Origin: Larkinella humicola
GTDB taxonomy: Bacteria; Bacteroidota; Bacteroidia; Cytophagales; Spirosomataceae
Length of the DNA: 64,000 bases
Direction of reading: 5' to 3'
Assembly: GCF_008727875.1 (NCBI RefSeq)
Contig: NZ_VTWS01000011.1
Location: forward strand, 62,001 to 126,000
Part shown: positions 1 through 8,638 of the stretch, piece by piece
Layout: each line of letters opens with the position of its first letter
How positions within the stretch are numbered: position 1 is the stretch's first letter
Made by a program: the position numbers and the translations under genes
Notes under the pieces: generated by a model
What the model saw: only the letters and a program-made list of their open reading frames with translations
Databases searched by the model: none
Told to the model about the DNA's origin: nothing

Positions 1-2
1 AC

Positions 3-893
3 ACGTATTCGGGTTTGAACCTGCTGGTCAGTGGTGCCACGGTAACGCTATCCGACAATGCCGGGAATCAGGAGGTGCTTCGGGAAGCCAGTCCGGGCTA
101 TTACCAAACTGCGGCAACCGGCATCCGGGGCACTGTAGGCCGCTCGTATAAAATCGCCATCCGAACCACCGACGGGAAACAATATGAATCGTCTCTGGAA
201 GTATTAAAAACCGCCCCGCCGATTAGCCAACTGAGTTACGAATACCAGTATAATACGGCATCCTTCGAAAACGACAAACGGAACACCTGGGCCGTTTATC
301 TGGACACCAAAGACCCGGAAACGCCCGGCGATTATTACCGGTGGGTGTGGAAGAATTACGAGTTTACGGCAGCCTGTCAGTTGAGCCCCAATATCAATTC
401 GGAGGGATACTACATGGGGTTACCTTGCTGCACGGATTGCTGGGATATTAACCAGTGCTACAGCAACTGCATCAACATCAGCTCCGACGCGGCCATCAAC
501 GGAAAAGCCATTAGCCGTCAATATATTATGAGCGTACCGTTTACGTCGCGCGGCATGTATTACGTGGAAGTGGAGCAGCAATCGATCAGTCCGGGTGCCT
601 ACCAGTTTTTCAACAGTGTCAAAAAACTGGTCAACAACACGGGCGGTTTATTTGATGCCGCTCCGGCGGCCGTTGGCGGAAATATCAAGTGTACCAGCAA
701 TCCGGGCGAGGTCGTTTACGGGTATTTTGGGGCCGCCGGGGTTAGCGTAATGGCTTTAAAAGTCGATCGGTCGAAAGAGGCCGTCGGCATTCCAAACGGC
801 AAGAATATCCTGCTCGATAACCTGGCGCCCTGCCTTGCCTGCGAAAACAGCATCTACCGAACACCCAACAAACCCCGATTCTGGGATCAGTAG
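3..893 (+). CDS. DUF4249 domain-containing protein, 3' part
   Basis: The reading frame is already open at the left edge, so the N-terminus (signal peptide or lipobox) is missing; the first in-frame start-like codon, TTG at 15, is internal. The visible part has the DUF4249 pattern: a beta-rich stretch with GATVTLSDNAG, then GIRGTVGRSYKIAIRTTDGK, and near the C-terminus GEVVYGYFGAAGVSVMAL. Members are cell-envelope proteins of Bacteroidota, usually encoded beside TonB receptors; their function is unknown. Eight or more cysteines lie in the middle part. The last six codons and the stop form the left arm of a REP hairpin (876-956), so the gene ends inside an inverted repeat. Confidence 0.75.
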   Translation, partial: TYSGLNLLVSGATVTLSDNAGNQEVLREASPGYYQTAATGIRGTVGRSYKIAIRTTDGKQYESSLEVLKTAPPISQLSYEYQYNTASFENDKRNTWAVYLDTKDPETPGDYYRWVWKNYEFTAACQLSPNINSEGYYMGLPCCTDCWDINQCYSNCINISSDAAINGKAISRQYIMSVPFTSRGMYYVEVEQQSISPGAYQFFNSVKKLVNNTGGLFDAAPAAVGGNIKCTSNPGEVVYGYFGAAGVSVMALKVDRSKEAVGIPNGKNILLDNLAPCLACENSIYRTPNKPRFWDQ

Positions 894-956
894 CTTCCCA
901 CCCCGTCAGCGGTCGCAGACCCTGACAGCGGTGGGAAGCCACTGATCCCAGAATCG
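876..956 (+). repeat. REP hairpin 1, overlapping the DUF4249 3' end
   Basis: An imperfect inverted repeat of about 27 bases per arm encloses the core CCCCGTCAG-CGGTCGCAGACC-CTGACAG. The outer left arm (876-902) is the 3' end of the DUF4249 gene including its stop. The outer right arm (930-956) is its reverse complement with one mismatch. The core is shared with the three other hairpins around the RAYT gene; the outer arms are not. Confidence 0.85.
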
Positions 957-1000
957 TCCAAATAAACCGCTAATAGGGTCCCAAATAACACCTTCCAAGG

Positions 1001-1070
1001 TCATCCAATCAGGATCCGCACCCCGTCAGGGTCTTCGACCGCTGACGGGGTGCGGATCCTGATTGGATGA
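1001..1070 (-). repeat. REP hairpin 2, upstream of the RAYT gene
   Basis: A perfect inverted repeat: 1001-1029 is the exact reverse complement of 1042-1070, giving a 29-bp stem with a 12-nt loop. The inner part is the REP core in the opposite orientation to hairpin 1. The outer 17-19 bp are unique to this copy. It ends 42 bp before the RAYT start codon. Confidence 0.9.
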
Positions 1071-1112
1071 CTTTTAGTACCGGTTTTCGTCAAAACCTAA
1101 AACGAAAAACCG

Positions 1113-1739
1113 ATGGAAGAAATTGAGCCCCTCGAGCCAGGGCGGTATTACCACATTTACAACCGTGGAATCAATGGAACAGCCCTTTTTTCCACCGCCC
1201 ACCATTATCGTTTCTTCTTAATACAATATGCCAACTACCTAACTCCGGTTGTTGACACGTTTGCATATTGCCTCATGAAAAACCACTTTCATCTGATGGT
1301 TCGGGTAAAAGAAGTGCATGAATTTGATCAGGAGAAACTTTTAAGCGAACGGGGCTGGTTGAAAGTCCCCAATGCCAGCCGACAATTTTCCAATCTCTTC
1401 AACAGTTATGCGCAAGATTTCAATGCCAATACCCAACGAACCGGCAGTTTGTTCGAACGCCCTTTTCACCGGAAAGTGGTTACGGATGACTCTTACTTTA
1501 CCCGGCTTATTTTCTACATTCACAATAACCCCGTTAAACACGGCGTAACCGGAGATTTGACAACGTATTTGTCTTCTTCCTACCAGAGTCACCTATCGGC
1601 TAAGCCTACTTTATTGATGCGGGAAGCGGTTTTGACGTGGTTTGGCGGGAGAAAAGAATACATTCATTTCCACCAGGACATGAGCAACGAGGACTTTGGC
1701 GACCTATTCACCCACCCCGTCAGCGGTCGCAGACCCTGA
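1113..1739 (+). CDS. REP-associated tyrosine transposase (RAYT, Y1_Tnp family)
   Basis: A 208-residue single-domain HUH nuclease related to IS200/IS605 TnpA. It has the family opening YYHIYNRG, the metal-binding histidine pair in MKNHFHLMV (about residue 52), and SLFERPFHRKVV followed by YFTRLIFYIHNNPVKHG, where the catalytic tyrosine is expected. RAYTs are domesticated transposases that bind and cut REP hairpins, and this gene lies between two inverted pairs of such hairpins (876-1070 and 1712-1833). The last nine codons (HPVSGRRP and stop) lie inside the third REP copy. The ATG at 1113 gives a normal family length. Confidence 0.9.
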   Translation: MEEIEPLEPGRYYHIYNRGINGTALFSTAHHYRFFLIQYANYLTPVVDTFAYCLMKNHFHLMVRVKEVHEFDQEKLLSERGWLKVPNASRQFSNLFNSYAQDFNANTQRTGSLFERPFHRKVVTDDSYFTRLIFYIHNNPVKHGVTGDLTTYLSSSYQSHLSAKPTLLMREAVLTWFGGRKEYIHFHQDMSNEDFGDLFTHPVSGRRP

Positions 1740-1745
1740 CAGGGT
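1712..1745 (+). repeat. REP hairpin 3, overlapping the RAYT stop
   Basis: A forward copy of the REP core (CACCCCGTCAG, then CGGTCGCAGACC, then CTGACAGGGTT). It has only the short core stem and no long unique arms. The RAYT stop codon TGA (1737-1739) is part of the CTGACAG half-site, so the transposase C-terminus is encoded by its own repeat. Confidence 0.8.
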
Positions 1746-1756
1746 TGAAATCCGGG

Positions 1757-1833
1757 CCCTACTTGATTGTGATACCCTACCGCTGTCAGGGTCTGCGACC
1801 ACTGACGGGGTGGGGTATCACAATCAAGTAGGG
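1757..1833 (-). repeat. REP hairpin 4, downstream of the RAYT gene
   Basis: The outer arms are a perfect 21-bp inverted repeat beginning CCCTACTTGATTG at 1757 and ending at 1833. Inside is a REP core in reverse orientation whose two halves differ slightly (CTGTCAG against CCGTCAG). With hairpin 3 it forms a head-to-head pair, mirroring hairpins 1 and 2. Confidence 0.88.
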
Positions 1834-1901
1834 TCACCATTCGCACAGGTTTTACACCTTTCCTTCAAATATCTCCCGGCCATATCGTAAATTTGGCGGC
1901 A

Positions 1902-2924
1902 ATGCATACCACCCCTGCCAAGTTTCTGATTATCCGGTTTTCGTCCATCGGCGACATCGTGCTGACGACGCCGGTTATACGTTGCCTGAAACAACAGGTT
2001 CCGGGTGCCGAAATCCATTATTGCACCAAGCGATCCTTTCAGTCCCTCATCGAATCCAATCCCTATGTCGACAAGGGAATTTATCTGGATGGAAACCTGA
2101 ACGACCTCATTCGCCAGCTCCGAACCGAGCGGTATGATTTCATCATCGACCTGCACAATAACCTCCGTACCCGCATCATCAAGCTGCGGCTGGCCGTTCC
2201 GTCGCGTAGTTTTGATAAGCTCAACTGGGAGAAATGGCTCTATGTTCAGTTCAAAGTGAACACCATGCCCCCCCTCCACATTGTCGACCGATACTTGAAA
2301 ACGACGGAATCATTTGGGGTGGTCAACGATGGAAAAGGGCTGGATTACTTCATTCCGTACAAGGACATTGTGGAACCCGAATGGTTTCCCATCACCCACC
2401 GCCGGGGATTTGTCGCCTACGCCATTGGCGGTCAGCACAATACCAAAAAACTCCCCGTAGCGCGCATGATTGAATTGTGCCGAAAAATCAATTATCCGGT
2501 AGTGCTGCTGGGGGGCAAAGAAGACGCTGTTGCCGGCGACGAAGTGCTTCAGGCATTGGGTGACAAACTGATTTACAACGCCTGCGGAAAATACAACCTG
2601 AACCAGTCGGCTTCGATTCTCCAGCAGTCGGCGCTGGTTTTTAGCCACGATACGGGGCTGATGCACATTGCGGCTGCCTTCCGGAAAAAAACCTACGCGA
2701 TCTGGGGCAACACCACGCCACAACTGGGCATGTACCCCTACAAAACCAATTTTGTTTCGCTCGAAAACAAACTGTTGCCCTGTCGTCCTTGTTCTAAAAT
2801 AGGCTATGACCAGTGTCCGAAGGGTCATTTCAACTGCATGAATGAACTGCGGTTTGATTTTGACCTGAAAGAACTGAAACGGGGCCCCGGGCCTTCCACG
2901 CACAGAACCGGCCCGGAACGTTAA
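1902..2924 (+). CDS. Glycosyltransferase family 9 (heptosyltransferase-like)
   Basis: A 340-residue cytoplasmic GT-B glycosyltransferase of family GT9, expected to move a sugar from a nucleotide-sugar donor to a lipopolysaccharide core or other surface glycan. The N-terminus KFLIIRFSSIGDIVLTTPVI is the GT9 signature. The C-terminal donor-binding part has FSHDTGLMHIAAAF and a following IWGNTTP. I start at ATG 1902 rather than TTG 1893, because the GT9 motif then begins about seven residues in. It ends 17 bp before aguB, so the two may be cotranscribed. The sugar and acceptor cannot be read from sequence. Confidence 0.85.
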   Translation: MHTTPAKFLIIRFSSIGDIVLTTPVIRCLKQQVPGAEIHYCTKRSFQSLIESNPYVDKGIYLDGNLNDLIRQLRTERYDFIIDLHNNLRTRIIKLRLAVPSRSFDKLNWEKWLYVQFKVNTMPPLHIVDRYLKTTESFGVVNDGKGLDYFIPYKDIVEPEWFPITHRRGFVAYAIGGQHNTKKLPVARMIELCRKINYPVVLLGGKEDAVAGDEVLQALGDKLIYNACGKYNLNQSASILQQSALVFSHDTGLMHIAAAFRKKTYAIWGNTTPQLGMYPYKTNFVSLENKLLPCRPCSKIGYDQCPKGHFNCMNELRFDFDLKELKRGPGPSTHRTGPER

Positions 2925-2941
2925 TCCCTTTGAAAGATCAC

Positions 2942-3814
2942 ATGTCAAAAAAAGTAAACATTGGCCTGGTGCAGATGTCCTGCTCGGCCGACCTGGACGC
3001 TAATCTCGAAAAAGCCATTGCCGGGATTCGGGAAGCTGCCGCCAAAGGCGCCCAAATTGTGTGTTTGCAGGAATTGTTCCGCTCGCTGTATTTCTGCGAC
3101 GTGGAAGATCACCACAATTTCAGTCTGGCCGAAGCCATCCCCGGCCCCACCACCGAACGGCTGGGGGAAATTGCACGGGAAACCAATACCGTTGTCATTG
3201 CGTCGTTATTTGAAAAACGGGCCGCCGGTTTGTACCACAACACGACCGCCGTTCTGGATGCCGATGGCGCGTATCTGGGCAAATACCGCAAGATGCACAT
3301 TCCCGACGACCCCGGTTATTACGAAAAGTTTTACTTCACCCCCGGCGATCTGGGCTACAAGGTGTTTGAAACGAAATATGCCAAAATCGGTGTCCTGATT
3401 TGCTGGGATCAATGGTATCCCGAACCGGCCCGCATTACGTCTCTGATGGGTGCCGAAATCCTGTTTTACCCCACTGCCATCGGCTGGGATACGGAAGAAA
3501 CCGATCCCAACGTGGATGAAGAACAATACAGCGCCTGGCAAACCATTCAGCGCAGCCACGCCATAGCCAACGGCGTTCATGTGGTTTCGGTGAACCGGGT
3601 CGGGCAGGAAAGGGGCCAGAAATTCTGGGGCGGGTCCTTTGTAGCCAATCCCCACGGCACCCTGCTGTACCTGGCTCCACACGAAGGAGAAGTCACTCAC
3701 GTTCAGGAAATTGATTTAAGTTTAACCGACAAATACCGTACGACCTGGCCTTATTTTCGTGACCGCCGAATCGATTCGTACCAACCCATCACGAAACGCT
3801 ATTTGGACGAATGA
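2942..3814 (+). CDS. aguB: N-carbamoylputrescine amidase
   Basis: A 290-residue nitrilase-superfamily enzyme that hydrolyses N-carbamoylputrescine to putrescine, CO2 and ammonia, the last step of agmatine-dependent putrescine synthesis. All three catalytic positions are visible: Glu in CLQELF (residue 44), Lys in KYRKMHIPDD, and Cys in LICWDQWYPE. The family-specific stretches GYYEKFYFTPGD and IGWDTEETDPNVDEEQ separate it from other nitrilases. The start is ATG 2942, not TTG 2930. Its stop overlaps the next start (ATGA at 3811). The partner enzyme agmatine deiminase is at 9330 in the same orientation. Confidence 0.93.
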   Translation: MSKKVNIGLVQMSCSADLDANLEKAIAGIREAAAKGAQIVCLQELFRSLYFCDVEDHHNFSLAEAIPGPTTERLGEIARETNTVVIASLFEKRAAGLYHNTTAVLDADGAYLGKYRKMHIPDDPGYYEKFYFTPGDLGYKVFETKYAKIGVLICWDQWYPEPARITSLMGAEILFYPTAIGWDTEETDPNVDEEQYSAWQTIQRSHAIANGVHVVSVNRVGQERGQKFWGGSFVANPHGTLLYLAPHEGEVTHVQEIDLSLTDKYRTTWPYFRDRRIDSYQPITKRYLDE

Positions 3815-5493
3815 CCAACCGTATGAAGCTTTTTCTGATTTCTTTAGTTGTTGCTCTGGCCGGGTTCGGTTTATGGTACAATCGTTCAATCAGTGGACCT
3901 GAGCCGGTCATCGTACCCCATCAGGGTGCTTTACCTGCCCAAACCGCCCTGACCCCAACACCCCGGCAATCCTTTACCCCTACTACCCGCAAAGGCTACT
4001 GGAATCCGGATGTTGTCGGGGATTTTACTCTCCCCGCCACCAAATCCGTGACGTTCAGCGGTGCCGGGCGCAACCTGCACGTCGATCAGGATTGGTCAAA
4101 GCTGTTCCGCCGGGGCTTTTCGTCTGTCGACAAAACCCGGATGTCGCCCGACGAATACCGCAGTGAATGGAATCCCAAGCCGCCAGGCTGGACCAGTCGG
4201 CTAAAACCGTCTCAGCGGGCGTTGACCATTGGCCAGGGCTACATGGCCGGTGCGCCTTTTAACATCGAATGGGCGCGGTCGGGCGACAAAGCACCGGAAA
4301 CCTGGTACAAGCGTCCGTGGGGTGACCAGAGATTTAAAAACAGTGTGTATACCGCCATGCAGGAACTCAACGGAGAATGCGAAAATTTTGGCGATTGTAA
4401 CCCGAACAACAAATTAAATACCTACGGAAAAATCTTTTTCGACATTGAAAATGAAGGCGTTGGCAACGTTCTGAACCGGCAGGAACAGGTCAATCTCTAT
4501 GTTTTTATGATGAAGTCGCTTCAGGAGTGGATCAGTCCCTATACTGAAATTGGCTCCATTGCTCCCGTTCCGCTCAACGGTTATGGGTATTCCCGCGCCC
4601 GCGAGTACAAGGGCTCCCCGGAATGGCTCTGGGCCATGCCCGCCCGGCACACAGCCACCTCGCGCCAACGCGGGATGCCCGACGAAATTGTTGGCAAGAC
4701 CTTCGCCGACTACATTGATTTTCAGATGCCGGGCACGTATTACATGTTCCCGGATTTCGATTATTCCATCCCGCACAGCGACGACGGTGCCCGCCACTGG
4801 CTCGGCGCTTTGTTACACGAACAGGAGGTAAACGCCCGGCTTTCGCCCAAGAAACGCATTGCCTGGCAGTGGCTTTTCAACACCCAAAGCAGTGAATTCC
4901 CCAATAGTGAGAAAGCGAAAAACGCGGCTCCCCCAGCCGTGGCCGAAGGAATTGCGGTTTTTTACTGGTTTACGGGTGCCTACGGAGTCATGTTCTGGGA
5001 TGACGCGACGGAATTGAAACCCGATCAGCCAACTCCAGCCGATGTAAATCAGCAGGGCCTGGGCAACGACCGGGTGTATGCCTGTTACGAACACTACATC
5101 CATGGTCTCTGGCGGTTGTTCAAACACCACGGTGACCTATTCAATGGGCGAGAAAAATACCTGAACGACCAAACCGAATGCTCGGTCGACGGCGGAAAAA
5201 CCTGGTATAAATACACCGCCAATCAGCTAAAAACCAACAACGTGCCGTTTGTCAGAGCCATCGTAAACGGGAATCAGATTCTGGTAGCAGCAACCCAACC
5301 CTACGGAAAACCCGACCAGCGCGAACAGGTACTGGTGCGATACGTTCAGGATGGGTACCAGTTTTATACGACTATCAACCTGAAAGGTGACGAAATATTT
5401 CTGGGCCGGGCAACGATGCAGGGTGAGGCCGGAAGCCGGAAGAAGGCCGCCGGAAGTCCAAAGAAAACGACTGTAAATCGAAAGAAGGCCTGA
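3811..5493 (+). CDS. Exported or membrane-anchored protein of unknown function, coupled to aguB
   Basis: A 560-residue protein with one N-terminal hydrophobic segment (LFLISLVVALAGFGLWY, residues 7-23) acting as signal peptide or anchor, then a proline- and threonine-rich linker to about residue 65 and a large soluble region rich in Trp and Tyr. The middle has alternating hydrophobic strands and acidic loops (KIFFDIENEG, IDFQMPGTYYMFPDFD, VAEGIAVFYWF) that would suit a TIM-barrel glycoside-hydrolase-like fold; that is a guess. The C-terminus is Lys/Arg-rich (KKAAGSPKKTTVNRKKA). It shares ATGA with aguB, implying translational coupling, but I see no link to polyamines. Confidence 0.7.
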   Translation: MTNRMKLFLISLVVALAGFGLWYNRSISGPEPVIVPHQGALPAQTALTPTPRQSFTPTTRKGYWNPDVVGDFTLPATKSVTFSGAGRNLHVDQDWSKLFRRGFSSVDKTRMSPDEYRSEWNPKPPGWTSRLKPSQRALTIGQGYMAGAPFNIEWARSGDKAPETWYKRPWGDQRFKNSVYTAMQELNGECENFGDCNPNNKLNTYGKIFFDIENEGVGNVLNRQEQVNLYVFMMKSLQEWISPYTEIGSIAPVPLNGYGYSRAREYKGSPEWLWAMPARHTATSRQRGMPDEIVGKTFADYIDFQMPGTYYMFPDFDYSIPHSDDGARHWLGALLHEQEVNARLSPKKRIAWQWLFNTQSSEFPNSEKAKNAAPPAVAEGIAVFYWFTGAYGVMFWDDATELKPDQPTPADVNQQGLGNDRVYACYEHYIHGLWRLFKHHGDLFNGREKYLNDQTECSVDGGKTWYKYTANQLKTNNVPFVRAIVNGNQILVAATQPYGKPDQREQVLVRYVQDGYQFYTTINLKGDEIFLGRATMQGEAGSRKKAAGSPKKTTVNRKKA

Positions 5494-5521
5494 TTCTATT
5501 CTGCCTTACGACTAAAACCCT

Positions 5522-5558
5522 AAAACCGGGTCGATACATGAAGTTCGGCCCGGTTTTT
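5522..5558 (+). terminator. Rho-independent terminator after the aguB operon
   Basis: The stem AAAACCGGG pairs with CCCGGTTTT around an 18-nt loop and ends in a T run. It sits 28 bp after the stop of the 560-residue gene. Confidence 0.7.
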
Positions 5559-5676
5559 ATCCTTACAGGCCATCAGTAAACCGTTTGGCTTAAAACGGTT
5601 ATTTTATCATCTTGCACCCATCTAATATTGTTCCGTCTTTCATCGGCAAGAACGATACGTTTTAACCTAACACAAG

Positions 5677-6408
5677 ATGGCAGAACAAGAAACGAGTTCC
5701 GGGCTGGAGGGCTTCGGAAAAAAACTCCTGAATCTCTTTATCAAAGACGAACCGACGACGGGTAAGCCGATAACGGCCTTTCCACAAAACCCGCCCAATC
5801 CGGTTTCCGTGCCGACAACACCGGCTGGCCCGGTTCCTGCAGCAGCGGTGCGTGAACCTACTGCTTCGTCAGCGGTGCCCGAGGGTGCTGTCGATACGAA
5901 GTTTGTCGATCATTTCGCGGCTGTGCTGTCGAAAGCCAACCAGCCCGGCCCCGATTATTTCGAGTTTCGGGAAACGCTGAAAAACCTGTCGAATCTCAAT
6001 CTGAGTGAAGACCAGCAGTATCAGGCGGCCTGGGCCAGTTTCAAGGCAATGGGCGGTTCGGCGAATGTGGCCGGTTTGGTCAGTTCGGCCAACCAGTATC
6101 TGACGGCCCTGAACAACGACCAGCAGGCGTTTTCGAAAACCGTTGAAGAAGCCCTGACCGAAAAAGTCGGCGGGTTGTCCAACGAACAGAAACAACTGCA
6201 ATCGGAGAACGAGCAACTGGCCAAACAGATGCTGGAAATTCAGCGAAAAATGGACGCCAACAACGAACGGCTTTCCAAAATTGGCGGAGAGTTAAACGAC
6301 CAACGGCAGAAAATCACCCAGAACCAAAGCAATTACGAAGCGACACTGGCCGTCTTCGTCGGTCAGATCAAGCGGGATTTGCTCAAACTGGGAGAGTATA
6401 TTAAATGA
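5677..6408 (+). CDS. Coiled-coil protein, first gene of a PspA/ASKHA module
   Basis: A 243-residue protein with no signal peptide. A flexible Pro/Thr/Ala-rich segment occupies residues 28-70, a helical domain about 75-150 (VDTKFVDHFAAVLSKANQ, DYFEFRETLKNLSNLNLSEDQQ), and a long coiled coil 165-235 with heptads (QKQLQSENEQLAKQMLEIQ). It carries no catalytic motif. It is 30 bp upstream of the PspA-like gene and probably starts this four-gene transcription unit. Function unknown; a scaffold or regulator of the membrane proteins downstream is an inference from context. Confidence 0.75.
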   Translation: MAEQETSSGLEGFGKKLLNLFIKDEPTTGKPITAFPQNPPNPVSVPTTPAGPVPAAAVREPTASSAVPEGAVDTKFVDHFAAVLSKANQPGPDYFEFRETLKNLSNLNLSEDQQYQAAWASFKAMGGSANVAGLVSSANQYLTALNNDQQAFSKTVEEALTEKVGGLSNEQKQLQSENEQLAKQMLEIQRKMDANNERLSKIGGELNDQRQKITQNQSNYEATLAVFVGQIKRDLLKLGEYIK

Positions 6409-6438
6409 CGATTTAAACCATAAACCTTACACATAACA

Positions 6439-7464
6439 ATGGCATCAACTCCTGATTTTTCACAAGTGGGTGGCCGAACCGAGGACGGCGACAAGCGTTC
6501 GTTCTGGAGTCGCCCGGAAGGCATCGCGGGGCTGTTTTTTCTGGCCGCCATCGGTGCCATGGGATTGGTATACTTCAACCGGATTGTTGAATTTCTGATC
6601 AAGGTTACCGAAAATACGCTGTATCTGGCGGGTTTGCTGGCGGTTCTGGGCTTCCTGATCTTCCTGTTTACGAGCAAGGATGTGCGGACGGCGGTTTTCT
6701 TCCTGTATAAAACGCTGATGCGGAAATTGACAGGTCTCGTGATTCAGCTCGATCCGATTGCGATCATGAAGATTTACGTCAACGATCTGAAAGACAAACG
6801 ACGCAGCATGCAGGGACAGATTGACACGCTGGCGGGACAACTGGTGAAACTGAACCGGAAAATTACCGAGAACAACGAGGTGATCAAACAGAAGTTTGCC
6901 GAAGCCAACAAAGCCAATGCCATGACCGACCGGCCCGGTATGCGGGAAGCCGCCCAACTCGCCACCATTGAAGGCGCCGGTTTGCAGGAAATGAACGAGA
7001 AACTGCAGCCGCTTCAGCGCAACATGCGGACGGTGCTGGAATTCATGGAGAAAGTGAATAAAAGCGCCGACTACATCATCAAAGAAACTGAGATCAAGGT
7101 CAAACTGAAAGAAGCGGAATACCAGATTGTAAAGGAAAGCTCCAACGCTTTGCGGACGGCCATTAGCATCTTCAAAGGCGATCCCGACAAGAAGTTTTAC
7201 TTCGACGAGTCGATGGAGTATATCCAGGACGACATGAGCAAAAAGCTCGGCGAAATGAAGCGGGCCATGGATATGTCGATGGACTTCATCAACTCGGTCG
7301 ACATCCAGAACGGGATTCTTTCGGACAAAGGCCAGGCTTTGCTGGAAGCCTACAACCACGGTGAATTCAAAATCATCAAGCTGGACGAAGCCCCCCCGGC
7401 CACACCCGCCAGTCGGCAGGTCAACCCGCCGAAGGACACTGGTTACCGGAGTCTCCTGGATTAA
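6439..7464 (+). CDS. PspA-like coiled-coil protein with two N-terminal membrane segments
   Basis: A 341-residue protein. Residues about 30-48 and 55-75 are hydrophobic (GIAGLFFLAAIGAMGLVYF; LYLAGLLAVLGFLIFLF). From residue 100 on it is almost wholly helical and coiled-coil (DPIAIMKIYVNDLKDKRRSM, ALRTAISIFKGDPDKKFYFD, SMDFINSVDIQNGILSD). The pattern resembles the PspA/Vipp1 (bacterial ESCRT-III-like) group and Bacteroidota proteins often misannotated as microtubule-binding. Those proteins are usually soluble; here the coiled coil is fused to membrane anchors. A role in inner-membrane maintenance is inferred. Confidence 0.72.
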   Translation: MASTPDFSQVGGRTEDGDKRSFWSRPEGIAGLFFLAAIGAMGLVYFNRIVEFLIKVTENTLYLAGLLAVLGFLIFLFTSKDVRTAVFFLYKTLMRKLTGLVIQLDPIAIMKIYVNDLKDKRRSMQGQIDTLAGQLVKLNRKITENNEVIKQKFAEANKANAMTDRPGMREAAQLATIEGAGLQEMNEKLQPLQRNMRTVLEFMEKVNKSADYIIKETEIKVKLKEAEYQIVKESSNALRTAISIFKGDPDKKFYFDESMEYIQDDMSKKLGEMKRAMDMSMDFINSVDIQNGILSDKGQALLEAYNHGEFKIIKLDEAPPATPASRQVNPPKDTGYRSLLD

Positions 7465-7466
7465 TG

Positions 7467-7571
7467 AGTGAGTTGTGATTGAGCGATTGAGTGAAAGTAT
7501 GTTCATTGATTTTCACGCAACCGCTCAATCACAACTCACTTAACAACCAATTCACACAATCGCTCAATCAC
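7467..7571 (+). repeat. Intergenic palindrome of gattgag words
   Basis: The left arm AGTGAGTTGTGATTGAGCG (7467-7485) is the exact reverse complement of 7522-7540, enclosing 36 nt. Degenerate copies of the same word follow (7561-7571 repeats CGCTCAATCAC). It fills the spacer between two genes of one apparent operon. Confidence 0.8.
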
Positions 7572-7594
7572 TAATTCACACAATTGATCAAACC

Positions 7595-8629
7595 ATGCAA
7601 CGCTTAACCGTAGCCGGAAGGCTTCTCATCACGGCCCTGATCCTGGCCGCTATCTACTTTGGTTTTAAATACATCGGTGGAGTCGATTTACTGAAAAAAT
7701 TAGCTCCGAAAGAAACCGCACAACAAACCTCCGACTCGCCATCGATGCCGTCGACCTCTTCGGATGCGACGTCTGAAGAAAGTGCCAAACCCGCCGACAC
7801 GGAAGCGACCGACGAAGCCGGTTCGCGCCCCACGTTCAACTACACCCCACCGGCCCCGCAAAACGGCAAACTGAAAGGTGTCGTAGAATTGGGGGCCAGC
7901 GGTTTTAACTCGTTCATCATTACGGTTGACGCGCAGAAAGCCTGGAAACTGGAGAAATCCGAATTTGGGAATAGCCTGGTGCTGGAAAATATGGCCACCG
8001 ACCAGGACGTTCGCGAAGGGTTGAAAAAATACATTTCCCAGATGCTGAACTTCGGGGTAGCTGGCCGTGACATTCACTTTGTCGTCAGCTCGGGAGCGGT
8101 GAAAGCCGACAATACCCAGAAAATCATCAAGGCGTTAAAGTCACTCAACTACGTGGTCAATACCGTAACCGCCGAACAGGAAGGTCGTCTGGCGTTGCGG
8201 TCGGTTTTGCCGAAAGATTTTGAAAGCAACGGTTTTGTGGTGGACATTGGCTCCGGAAACACCAAGATTTCGTGGAAAGACGGTGGCAAAACCGCTGCGC
8301 TGGAAAGCTACGGTGCCAAATATTTCCAGAATGGCGACGATGATACCAAAGTGTACAACGCGGTGAAAGCGGAGGCCGAGAAAATTCCGGCGGCCAACCG
8401 CAAGACCTGCTTCATCATTGGCGGGGTGCCTTTCGAACTGGCCAAGCAGGTCCGGAACGGCAAGGAGCGTTATACGGTTTTGAACGCTCCATCGGCGTAT
8501 ACATCCGGTGAAGCCAAAACCAAAGCCGGTGTCAACATCTACAAAGCCATCGCCGACGGTACCAACTGCGACCAGTTCGTCTTCGACTGGGATGCGAACT
8601 TTACGATTGGTTATCTGCTGACGTTGTAA
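7595..8629 (+). CDS. Membrane-anchored ASKHA-fold (actin/Hsp70/Ppx-like) protein
   Basis: A 344-residue protein with one N-terminal membrane segment (residues 8-25), a Ser/Thr/Glu-rich linker to about residue 85, then a nucleotide-binding fold with two phosphate-loop-like motifs: VELGASGFNSFII (about residue 95) and FVVDIGSGNTKIS (about 212). A third Gly-rich motif, CFIIGGVPFEL, lies near residue 273. This order fits the actin-like ATPase / exopolyphosphatase superfamily. Whether it hydrolyses ATP is not decidable: the usual adenosine motif GGxx is weakened. Its place between a PspA-like and a multi-pass membrane gene suggests a membrane-bound nucleotide sensor. Confidence 0.7.
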   Translation: MQRLTVAGRLLITALILAAIYFGFKYIGGVDLLKKLAPKETAQQTSDSPSMPSTSSDATSEESAKPADTEATDEAGSRPTFNYTPPAPQNGKLKGVVELGASGFNSFIITVDAQKAWKLEKSEFGNSLVLENMATDQDVREGLKKYISQMLNFGVAGRDIHFVVSSGAVKADNTQKIIKALKSLNYVVNTVTAEQEGRLALRSVLPKDFESNGFVVDIGSGNTKISWKDGGKTAALESYGAKYFQNGDDDTKVYNAVKAEAEKIPAANRKTCFIIGGVPFELAKQVRNGKERYTVLNAPSAYTSGEAKTKAGVNIYKAIADGTNCDQFVFDWDANFTIGYLLTL

Positions 8630-8638
8630 CAAGAGTTG

